NCBI GenBank assembly: GCA_020846195.1
Contig: JADLEJ010000021.1
Coordinates: 1 to 57,180, forward strand
Length of the DNA: 57,180 nucleotides
Direction of reading: 5' to 3'
Source: Nitrospira sp.
GTDB taxonomy: Bacteria; Nitrospirota; Nitrospiria; Nitrospirales; Nitrospiraceae
The translations under genes and the position numbers were made by a program. Below the pieces are notes generated by a model that ran no database searches, had not been told where the DNA came from, and saw nothing but the letters and a program-made list of their open reading frames with translations. Shown one piece after another: positions 1-8,788 of this stretch (positions are counted from its first letter, which is position 1; each line of letters opens with the position of its first letter).

Positions 1-3000
1 ACGAGATCGTAGCGCTCGGCAATGCCGATATGAATCGAGTTCTTCCGGTTGGCGTCACCCGCGTAGCGCTCCGTCAAGAACGTGTGGCCGGACAGGGTCC
101 AGACCATCGACTCGTTCATGAGGGTATGCAGAAGACGGAACACCATCGTGTCTCCCACATAGGCGCGCAAGGTCGGCGTATAGGGATCGCCGTGGATGCT
201 GCTGCTGAAAATCTGCGACGCATCCGGATTGGTCGCCAATCGCTGGGCGACTGGCGCCGCTCTGAAGTTGAGTCCGCTCCCGGTGGTGTGAGTCCCACCG
301 TTCAAGAACGGCATCGGCGTCATGTAGATCTTTTCCGGCATCATGAACGACACGGTCTTTCCAGCTTCGAGCGCCACTTCAATCGGCTGCCCGGGAGGAT
401 TGCCCGCGGTCACGACGTTGACGGTGTGCGGCACGGTGTCGTGCACTTGCACCATCAATTCGCGGAAGCTGTTGTTCACGCCATGACCCACCGGCTCAAC
501 TGTCCGGATGTCGGCGATGGGGCCGCTCCGCACTTCCTTGCCGGTCTTCGGATCATGATAGGTGGAACCGACCGGCTCGGCGATGAACGTGCCGAACCCG
601 CCGTGCGGCCAGGTGGTCGCGCCGAACGCATGGTCGTGCCAGAACACGGTGCCGACGTCCGCATCGACCCAGAACCGCTGCCGCACGAACTCCACCGTCA
701 CGATGTCGTTCGCCGGATGGTCGTTCTTCAATCCCTTCGCCAAGACGATCGTGTTGCCGTTGATCGCCTTGATGCGGGAAATTTCGTTGCCCTTCACGTT
801 ATCGGCCCCGACAAGAATCAAGGTGCCCACGTGATACTGCTTGGCGTTCTTCACCGCAAGACTGCTGGCGCCCTTCTTGGCCGCCGCCGTCAATGAGGTG
901 TTCATGGGAACTGGAAGGCCCTTCGGATTCTTCTTCTCCAGCATCGTGAACGGGCGGACCGACTGCTCGTACGAGAAGCCGGTGATTACGCCGTCCGACG
1001 CCTGGTTATCGAACTGCAAGAAATGCCAGTGCGTGTTGATCTTCGACGATTGGAAATTCGTGTAATCGTCGTCGTCCCACTCGCTGGTCAGCGTCCAGTC
1101 CAAGCAATCGTAAATATTGCCGCGGACCACCAACGGATACTTCAGATCGTCGTTGGCGCGGATCGCCGCCTCTTCTTCATGGAGCACATAGATCAAGCCG
1201 TTCGGATCGATGACCGCCGGCTCTTTCCCCTGCGCCTTCGCAATCTTGATCGGCATCTTCACGAAGTGGACGTTGTAGCTCTTCCGGCCGGCATTCTCCG
1301 GACAGAGGCTCCAAACACCGTTTTCTCCGGGAAGCGCTTGATCGACACTCTCTTCGCCATTGCCATCCCGGCGGATCATCTCAAGCCAGGGCGCGCCGAC
1401 GTGGTTCGGCGAGAACATCACCCGCCGGCCGAAGTGCGGCGTGAGATGCGGCCAGGCCACTTTCCCAGTCATCGGCTCGAACATGATCGGATGCCGCTTG
1501 CCAGGGTGCGTCGATTTATACTTGGGATTATCGATCGTGCTTTCTTTTTCGCTCATCGCCACGTTGCCGTTCCAGGTCCAATCCAGGACGGTGGCATCGT
1601 ACGAAACGGTCTGGCCCTTCTCATCGTCTTTATGGCCAGGCTTGCCCATCGTGGGCAACTGCATGGCGACCCAATCCTTGATGTTGATGACGGCTGGGTT
1701 GCCCTTCCAGTTGCTCTTGCCCTTATCGGTAATCGTGAACTGCTTGCCGAACCAGTCCACCGTCTGACCGACCAGCTTGTCGGACGCAATCGGGGTCTTG
1801 ATGCGGCCCTTGCGATCCGGCAACTCACGGAGATCCGGCATCACGTCGTTCCGCAGGTCACCCTGTTGAATCGTGTTGTACACGCGCCAGTAGCCCCACA
1901 TGCCCGCGACATAGTGGTGCGCCACGTGGCAATGGAACAAGAAGTCGCCGGCCAGCTGCTGGCACAGACCGGAACCGCACTCGGTCTCCAGGTCGAGGGC
2001 TTCTGACGGCCCGATGACTTCCACATCGACACGGTCGGTCTTCGCACGGATGACCGGGTACTTGACCGGGCCGTTCGTGCTGGTCGCCCAGAGGTTCATG
2101 TCATCGATCGCCCGCGGGCTGCGCGGCCATCGGATCGTGCCTCCGTGCGGATGGTGGCTGTGGAACACTTCCGATCCACCGTGAACCAGCCGGAACTTCG
2201 CCGGATCGCCGATGTAGGAGCGAGGAATCGTCGGCGACGGATCGCCGAAGGTGTACGAGCTGTAGCCCATCGACTCGTCTTCAAAGCCGAAGTACTCGTG
2301 CTGCACATGCATGTTGTTGATGCCGAACGGCTCGCTGCGATAGTTGATCGCGCGGCCGCCCGGACGATAGGCGTCGGTCAGCGGGTCGCGTTGCGGCAAG
2401 AAGTCGCCCTTCTTGTTCAACGGACGGAACGCTTCATCGCCGACTTCGTGGTAATAGAGCACGAACTCGCGGAAGTCCGGGCCCGTGCCGTTCTTAATCA
2501 TGACCTGCCAGCCGCTGGAGGCCGGGGTCGCATCGCCGCTGCCGAGCGCTTCCCAATAGGAAGAGCCGCGGGGCTCGACGACGAAGGAACCGAACATGCC
2601 CATCACGGTCAGCTCGCGGTCGTTGCTGAATGTGTGGAACTGCCGGACACCTTCCTGGGTGTTCGGATGGATGTACCACTCGTAATCGCCGCTCTTGTCC
2701 TTGGCGACAATCGTGTCCGAGTTGGTCGTGGTCGCCGCGGCGCCTGTCGCGCTCACCACCATGGCCGAGCCATGGATATGAAGGCTGACTTCTTCGCCGC
2801 CCTCAAGCTTGTTGCTCAGCTTAATCTTGACGCAATCGCCCTGGTTGGCGCGAATGGTCAACGGCTGAATCCACTGCGCTTGCACACCGGGGATAACGGC
2901 GCCCGGATCGAACCCTTCTTTGTCGCGCGACGCCTTATTCGTGGCTTCTTCCGCGCGCACCTTGTCGAGGTTCTCATCCAGCACATACATATAGCCTGGA

Positions 3001-3491
3001 TAGAAATCGAGCCACTGATTGAGCGTGATCTCGACGTTGATCGCGGAGACGTTGTACTGCTTCACCGGCGCAGTCGCCGGACACTTCCCGCCACCCTGCA
3101 GCGCCACCGGTTCAACTCGGGGGTCGGACACCAACAGCATGTCCTGCCCACCCGCACCGTATTGGTGCATCATCGACTGGGTGTTGTACATGCCGGTGTT
3201 GACGCCCTGGACCTGCGGATCATGGCTCATCTGCTCCATGATACGCTGGTGCTGCTGTTCGACCATCGCCGAGCGCTCGCCCTTTCCGGACATGGCGTCT
3301 TCGACGATCGTCTGACCTTTGAGTTGTTCCGCCCATGCGGGCAGCTGATGGTTCATGGCGACATGTTGTGTCGCATGACCAGCTGAACTGGGAGTCTCAG
3401 CGGATGCCAGCGGCGCCCATAGTAGGGCTGCCACCGCCATCGCGCCGAGCATACGGGTAGGCACACAAACCCGTGGTGTGCAAGATAACAT
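1..3491 (-). CDS. Large secreted multicopper oxidase, two-module (3' end beyond window)
   Basis: An uninterrupted minus-strand frame of 1163 codons runs off the left edge, so the C-terminus is missing. The ATG at 3491 follows an AAGGAGG site with 7 nt spacing, and the first ~30 residues are a signal peptide (hydrophobic AMAVAALLWAPLASA), so the protein is exported. Copper-ligand motifs occur in two sets. Module one has HIHG (238-241), HSHHPHGG (444-451) and HCHVAHHYVAGM (520-531), which is the type-1/type-3 copper signature. Module two has HWHF (821-824) and HDHAFG (952-957), with its last motifs presumably beyond the edge. In module one the expected second His-x-His reads FHTF (285-288), so one trinuclear copper ligand may be missing. 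Multicopper oxidases couple one-electron substrate oxidation to O2 reduction; the substrate here (metal, phenol, nitrogen oxide) cannot be read from sequence. Confidence 0.9.
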   Translation of the reverse strand, partial: MLSCTPRVCVPTRMLGAMAVAALLWAPLASAETPSSAGHATQHVAMNHQLPAWAEQLKGQTIVEDAMSGKGERSAMVEQQHQRIMEQMSHDPQVQGVNTGMYNTQSMMHQYGAGGQDMLLVSDPRVEPVALQGGGKCPATAPVKQYNVSAINVEITLNQWLDFYPGYMYVLDENLDKVRAEEATNKASRDKEGFDPGAVIPGVQAQWIQPLTIRANQGDCVKIKLSNKLEGGEEVSLHIHGSAMVVSATGAAATTTNSDTIVAKDKSGDYEWYIHPNTQEGVRQFHTFSNDRELTVMGMFGSFVVEPRGSSYWEALGSGDATPASSGWQVMIKNGTGPDFREFVLYYHEVGDEAFRPLNKKGDFLPQRDPLTDAYRPGGRAINYRSEPFGINNMHVQHEYFGFEDESMGYSSYTFGDPSPTIPRSYIGDPAKFRLVHGGSEVFHSHHPHGGTIRWPRSPRAIDDMNLWATSTNGPVKYPVIRAKTDRVDVEVIGPSEALDLETECGSGLCQQLAGDFLFHCHVAHHYVAGMWGYWRVYNTIQQGDLRNDVMPDLRELPDRKGRIKTPIASDKLVGQTVDWFGKQFTITDKGKSNWKGNPAVINIKDWVAMQLPTMGKPGHKDDEKGQTVSYDATVLDWTWNGNVAMSEKESTIDNPKYKSTHPGKRHPIMFEPMTGKVAWPHLTPHFGRRVMFSPNHVGAPWLEMIRRDGNGEESVDQALPGENGVWSLCPENAGRKSYNVHFVKMPIKIAKAQGKEPAVIDPNGLIYVLHEEEAAIRANDDLKYPLVVRGNIYDCLDWTLTSEWDDDDYTNFQSSKINTHWHFLQFDNQASDGVITGFSYEQSVRPFTMLEKKNPKGLPVPMNTSLTAAAKKGASSLAVKNAKQYHVGTLILVGADNVKGNEISRIKAINGNTIVLAKGLKNDHPANDIVTVEFVRQRFWVDADVGTVFWHDHAFGATTWPHGGFGTFIAEPVGSTYHDPKTGKEVRSGPIADIRTVEPVGHGVNNSFRELMVQVHDTVPHTVNVVTAGNPPGQPIEVALEAGKTVSFMMPEKIYMTPMPFLNGGTHTTGSGLNFRAAPVAQRLATNPDASQIFSSSIHGDPYTPTLRAYVGDTMVFRLLHTLMNESMVWTLSGHTFLTERYAGDANRKNSIHIGIAERYDL

Positions 3492-3565
3492 GGACCGGCC
3501 TCCTTGTTATGATGATGAACCTATGTAAAACAGACCAAAAAAACAAACTGCACAGACCTACATTT

Positions 3566-3597
3566 GCATAGACGATTCGTCTCCAGGAAAAAGTCAA
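3566..3597 (-). promoter_or_regulatory. Possible promoter with overlapping palindrome for the multicopper oxidase
   Basis: On the minus strand TTGACT (3597-3592) resembles a -35 box. The perfect 6-1-6 inverted repeat AGACGAATCGTCT (3582-3570) lies just downstream, where a -10 box would fall. The predicted -10 itself is poor, so the promoter call is weak. The palindrome is a good candidate operator for a dimeric regulator between two divergent genes. Confidence 0.35.
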
Positions 3598-3666
3598 TGC
3601 CCCTCGATAAGGAATTCGCACGATACTGAACTCACGATTCTCTGTCAACCCCCTTGGACACTTCGC

Positions 3667-3678
3667 ACATTGCAATGT
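3667..3678. promoter_or_regulatory. Perfect 12-bp palindrome in divergent intergenic region
   Basis: ACATTGCAATGT is fully self-complementary and lies about 100 bp upstream of the NarL-type regulator gene, between it and the divergent multicopper oxidase gene. It could be an operator, but a 12-bp palindrome can also arise by chance. Confidence 0.25.
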
Positions 3679-3779
3679 AGCCGATTTTCCCATCGACGGT
3701 CCGAGCACTGGTATTTCATCGAAGCCCTCACGTACAGTCTCGGCCAGGATACGATACTGAAATCCACGCGCATCTCTCC

Positions 3780-4430
3780 GTGACTTCCTTCTCTATGAAA
3801 AAGCCCACGGTCATTCTCGCAGACGACCACACCTTGGTGCTCGAAGGATTTCGCCGCCTGCTCGAAACCCAGTACGAACTCCTAGCCGCCGTCGGCGACG
3901 GGCAGGCCCTCCTTCAGGCCGCCGCACAGCACCGTCCTGAAATCGTCATCCTCGATATTTCCATGCCGGTCATGAACGGGATCGAAGCAGCCCGTGCCCT
4001 CCAATCCCAGTTTCCTTCGATGAAGCTGGTGTTTGTGACCATGCACGCAGATCCCGCCTATATTCGCGCGGCCTTTCAAGCCGGTGCATCTGGGTATGTC
4101 CTCAAGCAGTCTATGGGCAACGAGTTATCCCAGGCTCTCCAGACTGTCTTGCAAGGGCAGACCTACGTGACTCCGCTGATTGCCAAAGATGTCGTCGATG
4201 GCATGCGGCACGGCAACGCACGGCCTCTTGCTGAGCTCACTGCGCGGCAGCGGGAAGTCTTGCAGCTCATCGTTGACGGACTGTCAACGAAAGACATCGC
4301 CCTACGACTGAATATTTCGCATCGAACGGTCGAATTCCATAAGGCTCAGCTCATGCAGCAACTGGACCTCCATAGCACCGTTGAGCTGATAAAATTTGCC
4401 CTGACACATGGGCTGGCGCGCCTGACGTAG
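3780..4430 (+). CDS. NarL/LuxR-family response regulator
   Basis: This 216-residue protein has a receiver domain (about residues 9-125) and a LuxR-type helix-turn-helix (about 150-205, LTARQREVLQLIVDGLSTKD then NISHRTVEFH). The phosphorylation machinery is complete: acidic pair Asp15/Asp16, phospho-acceptor Asp59, Thr87 and Lys109. It should be a DNA-binding transcription factor activated by a histidine kinase, but no kinase gene is in this neighbourhood. The start is uncertain: GTG at 3780 or ATG at 3795, neither with a clear ribosome binding site. It is divergent from the multicopper oxidase gene and could regulate it; that link is inference from position only. Confidence 0.92.
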   Translation: MTSFSMKKPTVILADDHTLVLEGFRRLLETQYELLAAVGDGQALLQAAAQHRPEIVILDISMPVMNGIEAARALQSQFPSMKLVFVTMHADPAYIRAAFQAGASGYVLKQSMGNELSQALQTVLQGQTYVTPLIAKDVVDGMRHGNARPLAELTARQREVLQLIVDGLSTKDIALRLNISHRTVEFHKAQLMQQLDLHSTVELIKFALTHGLARLT

Positions 4431-4470
4431 CCGATCTCTCCTGACGATGCCCCCTGGGGAATTTTCTCCC

Positions 4471-4496
4471 GGCACCCTCGTAATCTTACGAGTGCC
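4471..4496 (+). terminator. Hairpin after the response regulator gene
   Basis: GGCAC(CC)TCGTAA and TTACGAGTGCC pair as an 11-bp stem with a 2-nt bulge and a very short loop, 40 bp after the NarL-type gene. The following sequence is pyrimidine-rich (TTCCTTCCTATTT) without a clean T run, so terminator function is likely but not certain. Confidence 0.5.
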
Positions 4497-4562
4497 TTCC
4501 TTCCTATTTCCCAGCTATAGTCCGCTCCCTGTTTATAGGTTGAAACCCAGAGGGCCGGGACC

Positions 4563-4979
4563 ATGATGCCACTCACTCGCCCCACCATCGTCATCGGCGA
4601 CTCATCGCGCGCCATGCTGGCGCTCACGGAAACCCTGGTACATGACACCTTTGATGTGGTGGCCAGTCTCATGGATGGCGAGTCGCTTGTGCTGGCCGCA
4701 CACCGGTACCAGCCGGCTCTGGCCCTTCTCGACTTTACCCCTTCGTTCGGAGATGCCCTAGCCGCCAGCCGCCAACTCTCCCAAGAACTTCCGGCAACCA
4801 AGATCGTCTTCTTTTCAACCCATGACGACGCCGCCTATGCCGCGGCAGCGTTTGAGGCGGGCGCCTCCGGATTTCTCGTCAAACAACGAACCCCTAACCT
4901 GGCAAACCTATTAACGCGAATCTTGCGTGGCGAGCGGATTCAGCACCCGACAACACTTCCCACCCTAGCGCGCCGGTAA
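4563..4979 (+). CDS. Stand-alone receiver-domain protein
   Basis: This 138-residue protein is a single CheY-like domain with no output domain. It keeps the likely phospho-acceptor Asp57 (LLDFTP), Ser85/Thr86 (FFSTHDD) and Lys107 (GFLVKQ). The N-terminal acidic pocket is reduced to one residue, Asp13 (IGDSS instead of the usual DD), which may weaken Mg2+ binding and phosphorylation. Its body resembles the receiver of the upstream NarL-type regulator (AAFEAGASGFLVKQ against AAFQAGASGYVLKQ), so it may be a duplicate that lost its DNA-binding domain. Two adjacent ATG codons at 4563 and 4566 are possible starts. A role as phosphate sink or competitor for the neighbouring regulator's kinase is speculation. 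Confidence 0.85.
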   Translation: MMPLTRPTIVIGDSSRAMLALTETLVHDTFDVVASLMDGESLVLAAHRYQPALALLDFTPSFGDALAASRQLSQELPATKIVFFSTHDDAAYAAAAFEAGASGFLVKQRTPNLANLLTRILRGERIQHPTTLPTLARR

Positions 4980-5026
4980 TAGCCTCCGCCTTTCCTTTCC
5001 TTCTCACAGTTGTGCGATAATGCGCC

Positions 5027-6850
5027 ATGCTTCTGAAACGTTGGCTCGTCGGCGACCCGCTCAAGACGGCACAAGCGGCACATGAACGGCTCTCCAAAAC
5101 ACTGGCGCTGGCCATTTTCTCCTCCAATGCGATCTCCTCGGTGGCCTATGCCACGGAGGAAATTCTTCTCGTCCTCATTCTGGCTGGCTCCGCCGCCGTT
5201 TCCTGGTCGATCCCCATCAGCATCGCCATTCTGATTCTGACCCTGATCCTGACGATCTCCTACCGCCAAATCATCTATGAATATCCTTTGGGAGGAGGTG
5301 CCTATATCGTCGCCCGCTCGAATCTCGGCGAGCTCCCGGCGCTGATCGCGGCCGGTGCCCTCATGATCGATTATATTTTAACGGTCGCCGTCAGCACAGC
5401 CGCCGGCATTGCGGCACTTACCTCGGCCGTCCCCTCGCTGTTTCCGCATCGCGAGGCCTTGGGACTAACCGCCATCATTTTCATTATCCTCATGAACCTC
5501 CGTGGCGTGCGCGAGTCGGGAAAGTTCTTCGCAGTCCCGACCTATTTTGCCATCGGCGCACTCGGGATGACCGTTGTCCTTGGGACCATCCAATCCCTTA
5601 TCGGACCAAGCGCTATAGCCGTCGCGCCTCCCGCCACAGCGGCCCAGGACGGCCTGGACGGAGTGACGCTGTTTCTGATCCTGCGCGCCTTTGCCGCAGG
5701 CTGTTCGGCGGTCACCGGAATGGAAGTCATCTCGAACGGCGTGCAAGCCTTCCGCGCGCCGGAGCCTAAGAATGCCGCCACAACGATGGTCTGGATGTCG
5801 TCCATCCTCGCCTGCCTCTTCATGGGCATCAGCTGGATGGCCTACCACTACGGCATCCTCGCCAAGGAAGATGAAACCGTCGTCTCGCAACTGGCTCGCC
5901 TGACATTTGGAACCGGCATCGCATACTACGCCGTCCAGATCGGCACCATGCTCCTCCTCGTCCTGGCAGCCAACAGCGCCTTCGCAGGGTTTCCGCACCT
6001 CTCATCGATTCTGGCCCGTGACGGATATATGCCGCATCAAATGGCCAGCTTCGGCGACCGGCTCGTGTTCTCCAATGGCATTTTCATTCTCGGGTTCTTC
6101 GCCTGCCTGCTGCTCGTCATTTTCCACGGCGACACGCACGCGCTGATCCCGCTATACGCCATCGGCGTCTTCGTCTCCTTCACCCTGTCCCAAGCCGGCA
6201 TGGTCAAGCGCTGGCTGGTCAAGCGGGGCCTGCACTGGCGCAAGAAGCTCGTGGTCAACGGAATCGGCGCCGTCACTACCGGCGTAGCCACCGTGATCAT
6301 TGCCATGACGAAGTTTATGCAGGGCGCGTGGATCGTCTTCCTGCTGGTCGCCATCCTGATTCTGATGTTCCGAGGGATTCGCTCGCATTACAAGGCGGTC
6401 TCTGAACAAGTAACGCTCACCCGGGACTCGCGCCCGCCACGGCCCCGCCGCAATCTTGTGATTATGCCGATCGGAGGGGTCAATCGCTCAGTCGTCCGCG
6501 CCGTGGACTACGCCCGCAGCTGGGGCGGAGAAATTCGCGCCATCCTGGTCGATGTCGACAAGGAAGAGACGGCCCTCGTTGAAATTAAGTGGGCCCAGTG
6601 GGGCTGCGGCGTTCCGCTCGTGGTGCTGCCCTCGCCCTACCGTTCTATTCTCGGATCGATTCTCGACTACATCGAGGACCTCCGGCAGAAAGACCCCGAT
6701 TGCTGGATTACCGTCATCATCCCGGAGATCCTGCCGGCCCGCTGGTGGCAGAATATTCTCCACAATCAACGGGCGCTGCTCTTGAAAGGGGCACTGCTCT
6801 TCAAAGATCGCGTCGTGTTAACCGATGTGCCCTACCACCTGACGAGGTAA
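5027..6850 (+). CDS. APC-superfamily amino acid/polyamine permease with cytosolic C-terminal domain
   Basis: This 607-residue integral membrane protein has about twelve hydrophobic segments over residues 20-460. The N-terminal stretch (SNAISSVAYATEEILL) and the following glycine-rich YPLGGGAYIVA motif are typical of amino acid permeases of the APC superfamily, which import solutes by proton or sodium symport. Residues about 470-607 form a soluble C-terminal domain (RRNLVIMPIGGVNRSVVRAV) resembling the cytosolic tails of this group. The substrate is not predictable. The next gene begins 2 nt after the stop codon, so the two are probably co-transcribed. No Shine-Dalgarno site is evident; a GATAAT motif ends 5 nt before the ATG, which would suit a leaderless transcript. 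Confidence 0.88.
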   Translation: MLLKRWLVGDPLKTAQAAHERLSKTLALAIFSSNAISSVAYATEEILLVLILAGSAAVSWSIPISIAILILTLILTISYRQIIYEYPLGGGAYIVARSNLGELPALIAAGALMIDYILTVAVSTAAGIAALTSAVPSLFPHREALGLTAIIFIILMNLRGVRESGKFFAVPTYFAIGALGMTVVLGTIQSLIGPSAIAVAPPATAAQDGLDGVTLFLILRAFAAGCSAVTGMEVISNGVQAFRAPEPKNAATTMVWMSSILACLFMGISWMAYHYGILAKEDETVVSQLARLTFGTGIAYYAVQIGTMLLLVLAANSAFAGFPHLSSILARDGYMPHQMASFGDRLVFSNGIFILGFFACLLLVIFHGDTHALIPLYAIGVFVSFTLSQAGMVKRWLVKRGLHWRKKLVVNGIGAVTTGVATVIIAMTKFMQGAWIVFLLVAILILMFRGIRSHYKAVSEQVTLTRDSRPPRPRRNLVIMPIGGVNRSVVRAVDYARSWGGEIRAILVDVDKEETALVEIKWAQWGCGVPLVVLPSPYRSILGSILDYIEDLRQKDPDCWITVIIPEILPARWWQNILHNQRALLLKGALLFKDRVVLTDVPYHLTR

Positions 6851-6852
6851 CC

Positions 6853-7953
6853 GTGAAACGTCACCTGTGGTTGCGGAATTCCCTCATTACCTCGGCCTGT
6901 TGCCTGATCCTCTCGACACAACAAGCGTTCGCATTCAAAATCGTGGCCCCGGCCGACGGATCGACCATTAAATCTGGCCAGACCATCACCGCCCGCGTTG
7001 ACCTTGGCGCGGATAGCGGCATCGTAAAAGTCCGGTACTACTGGTACGGGGAACAGGCCGAAACGCTCGTCCAACAAGATGACTCCGCTGCCTCGATCAT
7101 GCCTCAGCAGGATCGTCTCAGTGATGATCGCTACGCTCAAAAAGACAGCATCACCGGCGCGCCCGTGGTCGCCATTGCAGTCTTGTCGTCAGGATCCGAC
7201 CAAACACCCCCATTCGGCGGCGCGCTCAAAGTCCCTAAAGAAGCCGTGGGGCCGACCCGCCTCCTCGCCGTCGCGGAAATTTCGCGCGGACGCCTGGGAA
7301 CTAGAACCGTCTTCGATGAAGTCATCGTGAACGCGGAGCCGGACGCCGCGCTGCAGACCATCGACTTCGAAACTGAAAAGCCCCTGCAATTGGGCAGAAC
7401 CGGGCAATCCTCGGCCTTCGGACACGTGGATTCGATGGGCAAGGTGTTCGAACTCCCCGTCGTCGGCGAGTTTGCGGATGGCGTCGTGCGCCCGATCAGC
7501 GCACCGGCCAGCGGCACCAGCTACCAATCATCGAATCAGAAGATCATCAAGGTTCTGGCCAATGGCATGCTGCAAATCGCGGGAAACGGCAAAGCAACTC
7601 TCACCGTGGCCAATCGCGGCAAACAGGCTTCACTCGAAGTTGACGTGAACGTGAATGAAGAACCCAACGAACCACCGGTTGCCGACGCCGGAACGAATCG
7701 AACGGTGAAAGCCGGGACAAAAGTGAAATTGAGCGGCTTGAAGAGCCGTGATGCGGAAGGCGAGGCACTGTACTATTCCTGGAGCCAGATCCGTGGCAGC
7801 AAAGTGCCCCTGCTGGACGTGAACGGCCCCGAAGCCTCTTTCCAAGCTCCAACCGTGTCAGAGCCCAGAACCTACCGCTTCAAACTGCGCGTGACGGATA
7901 AGAAAGGCGCGGACAGCCTGCCAGCGTTTGTGGATGTGACAGTGGAACCGTGA
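6853..7953 (+). CDS. Secreted protein with PKD/Ig-like C-terminal domain
   Basis: The GTG at 6853 lies 2 nt after the permease stop and opens a 366-residue protein with a classic signal peptide (KRHLWLRNSLITSACCLILS, then AFA). An open frame continues upstream but overlaps the permease, so the GTG is preferred. Residues about 240-270 resemble a bacterial Ig-like (Big_2) strand set (SSNQKIIKVLANGMLQIAGNG). The C-terminal ~90 residues (PPVADAGTNRTVKAGTKVKL, then YYSWSQIRG, and YRFKLRVTDKKG) match the PKD/K319L-like beta-sandwich found in extracellular adhesion and surface proteins. A structural or binding role at the cell surface is likely; no catalytic motif is seen. Confidence 0.85.
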   Translation: MKRHLWLRNSLITSACCLILSTQQAFAFKIVAPADGSTIKSGQTITARVDLGADSGIVKVRYYWYGEQAETLVQQDDSAASIMPQQDRLSDDRYAQKDSITGAPVVAIAVLSSGSDQTPPFGGALKVPKEAVGPTRLLAVAEISRGRLGTRTVFDEVIVNAEPDAALQTIDFETEKPLQLGRTGQSSAFGHVDSMGKVFELPVVGEFADGVVRPISAPASGTSYQSSNQKIIKVLANGMLQIAGNGKATLTVANRGKQASLEVDVNVNEEPNEPPVADAGTNRTVKAGTKVKLSGLKSRDAEGEALYYSWSQIRGSKVPLLDVNGPEASFQAPTVSEPRTYRFKLRVTDKKGADSLPAFVDVTVEP

Positions 7954-7987
7954 GACGGTGGCGTGTGTGAGGCAGAAGTCCAAACAA

Positions 7988-8635
7988 TCATTTCTTTTGA
8001 ATCAACCAATATAGAATAGAAACTTTTGCGCCGAAGGCTTTTCCCGCTTCAATTTCGCCCCTCTCTGCGTAAAGCTTAAAGTTTTTGAGCGCCGCAATTG
8101 TTGATTCTATTGCCTGCGCCTTCACCTTTTCTGATGATCCATGGTCTTTAATTGCTTTCCCCCACCCGCGCCTGTACTTCACAACTCCATCATATCGTTT
8201 ATCGGGTAGTCGAGCACCAATATGGGTGGCAAGGACAAGAGCATATACGAGACATTCTTTTCCTTTCTTCTCACACTTGTCTATGTCTTTGCATACTTCG
8301 AGGAAATGCTTTTGCGCCTCGTCAATGAATGTAAACAGCGACCACGTTTTCAGTTGGATCAAAGAAGCGGGTGTGGGCTTATCTTGCTTCCGCAAAATGG
8401 CAATATCGATTCGCTTCCACTCACGAGCCACAATGAATTCAGGGGGAAGTTGCTTATTATGTAGTTCCCAAGCAAGACGATCTCTGATTACAAACTCCGG
8501 CTTGGAGGTTAACGCCAGATACGCCAACTCTCCTCGTTTTTTATCAAAACATCCTTCAAGCCCTTTAATGGTCTTAACCAATATCTGATTGATCGAATCG
8601 TTTTTCATATCATTCATAGAGATTTCTTCTAACAT
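7988..8635 (-). CDS. Orphan protein with possible PD-(D/E)XK nuclease-like core
   Basis: The gene encodes 215 residues and is visibly richer in A/T than all neighbours (for example runs such as TTTCTTTTGAATC), suggesting recent acquisition. I do not recognise a named family. Residues 45-100 contain a pattern that fits a restriction-endonuclease-like fold: RDRLAWELH (helix with Glu57), then RIDIAIL (Asp77), then SLIQLKTW (Gln94-x-Lys96), equivalent to the D...(D/E/Q)xK active site. No methyltransferase or toxin partner is adjacent. The start at 8635 lacks a ribosome binding site; an internal ATG at codon 7 is an alternative. The nuclease reading is a hypothesis; the existence of the gene is better supported. 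Confidence 0.7.
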   Translation of the reverse strand: MLEEISMNDMKNDSINQILVKTIKGLEGCFDKKRGELAYLALTSKPEFVIRDRLAWELHNKQLPPEFIVAREWKRIDIAILRKQDKPTPASLIQLKTWSLFTFIDEAQKHFLEVCKDIDKCEKKGKECLVYALVLATHIGARLPDKRYDGVVKYRRGWGKAIKDHGSSEKVKAQAIESTIAALKNFKLYAERGEIEAGKAFGAKVSILYWLIQKK

Positions 8636-8695
8636 ACCGCCAACAGGTATGGCAGGCCTACCTTCACGCTTCGACCTGGCGGGAAATGGTAGGCC
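8633..8695. repeat. Two short inverted repeats upstream of the orphan gene
   Basis: CATACC (8633-8638) pairs with GGTATG (8646-8651), overlapping the start codon of the minus-strand gene. GGCCTACC (8655-8662) pairs with GGTAGGCC (8688-8695). They may be operator or mRNA structures, or scars of insertion at the edge of the accessory island. Confidence 0.35.
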
Positions 8696-8788
8696 AGCCT
8701 GAGCTCTACTTGCATCGTTGCCCTTCCTAAGCCGTTACAACATACTGACTTCACCATTGGGAAATTTACTAATCACCCCAAAGGAGCC

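Noticed and set aside
30..3386. Long plus-strand open frames opposite the multicopper oxidase
   Set aside because: Their translations are Arg/His-rich without domains, while the minus frame carries clear copper motifs, a signal peptide and a strong ribosome binding site.
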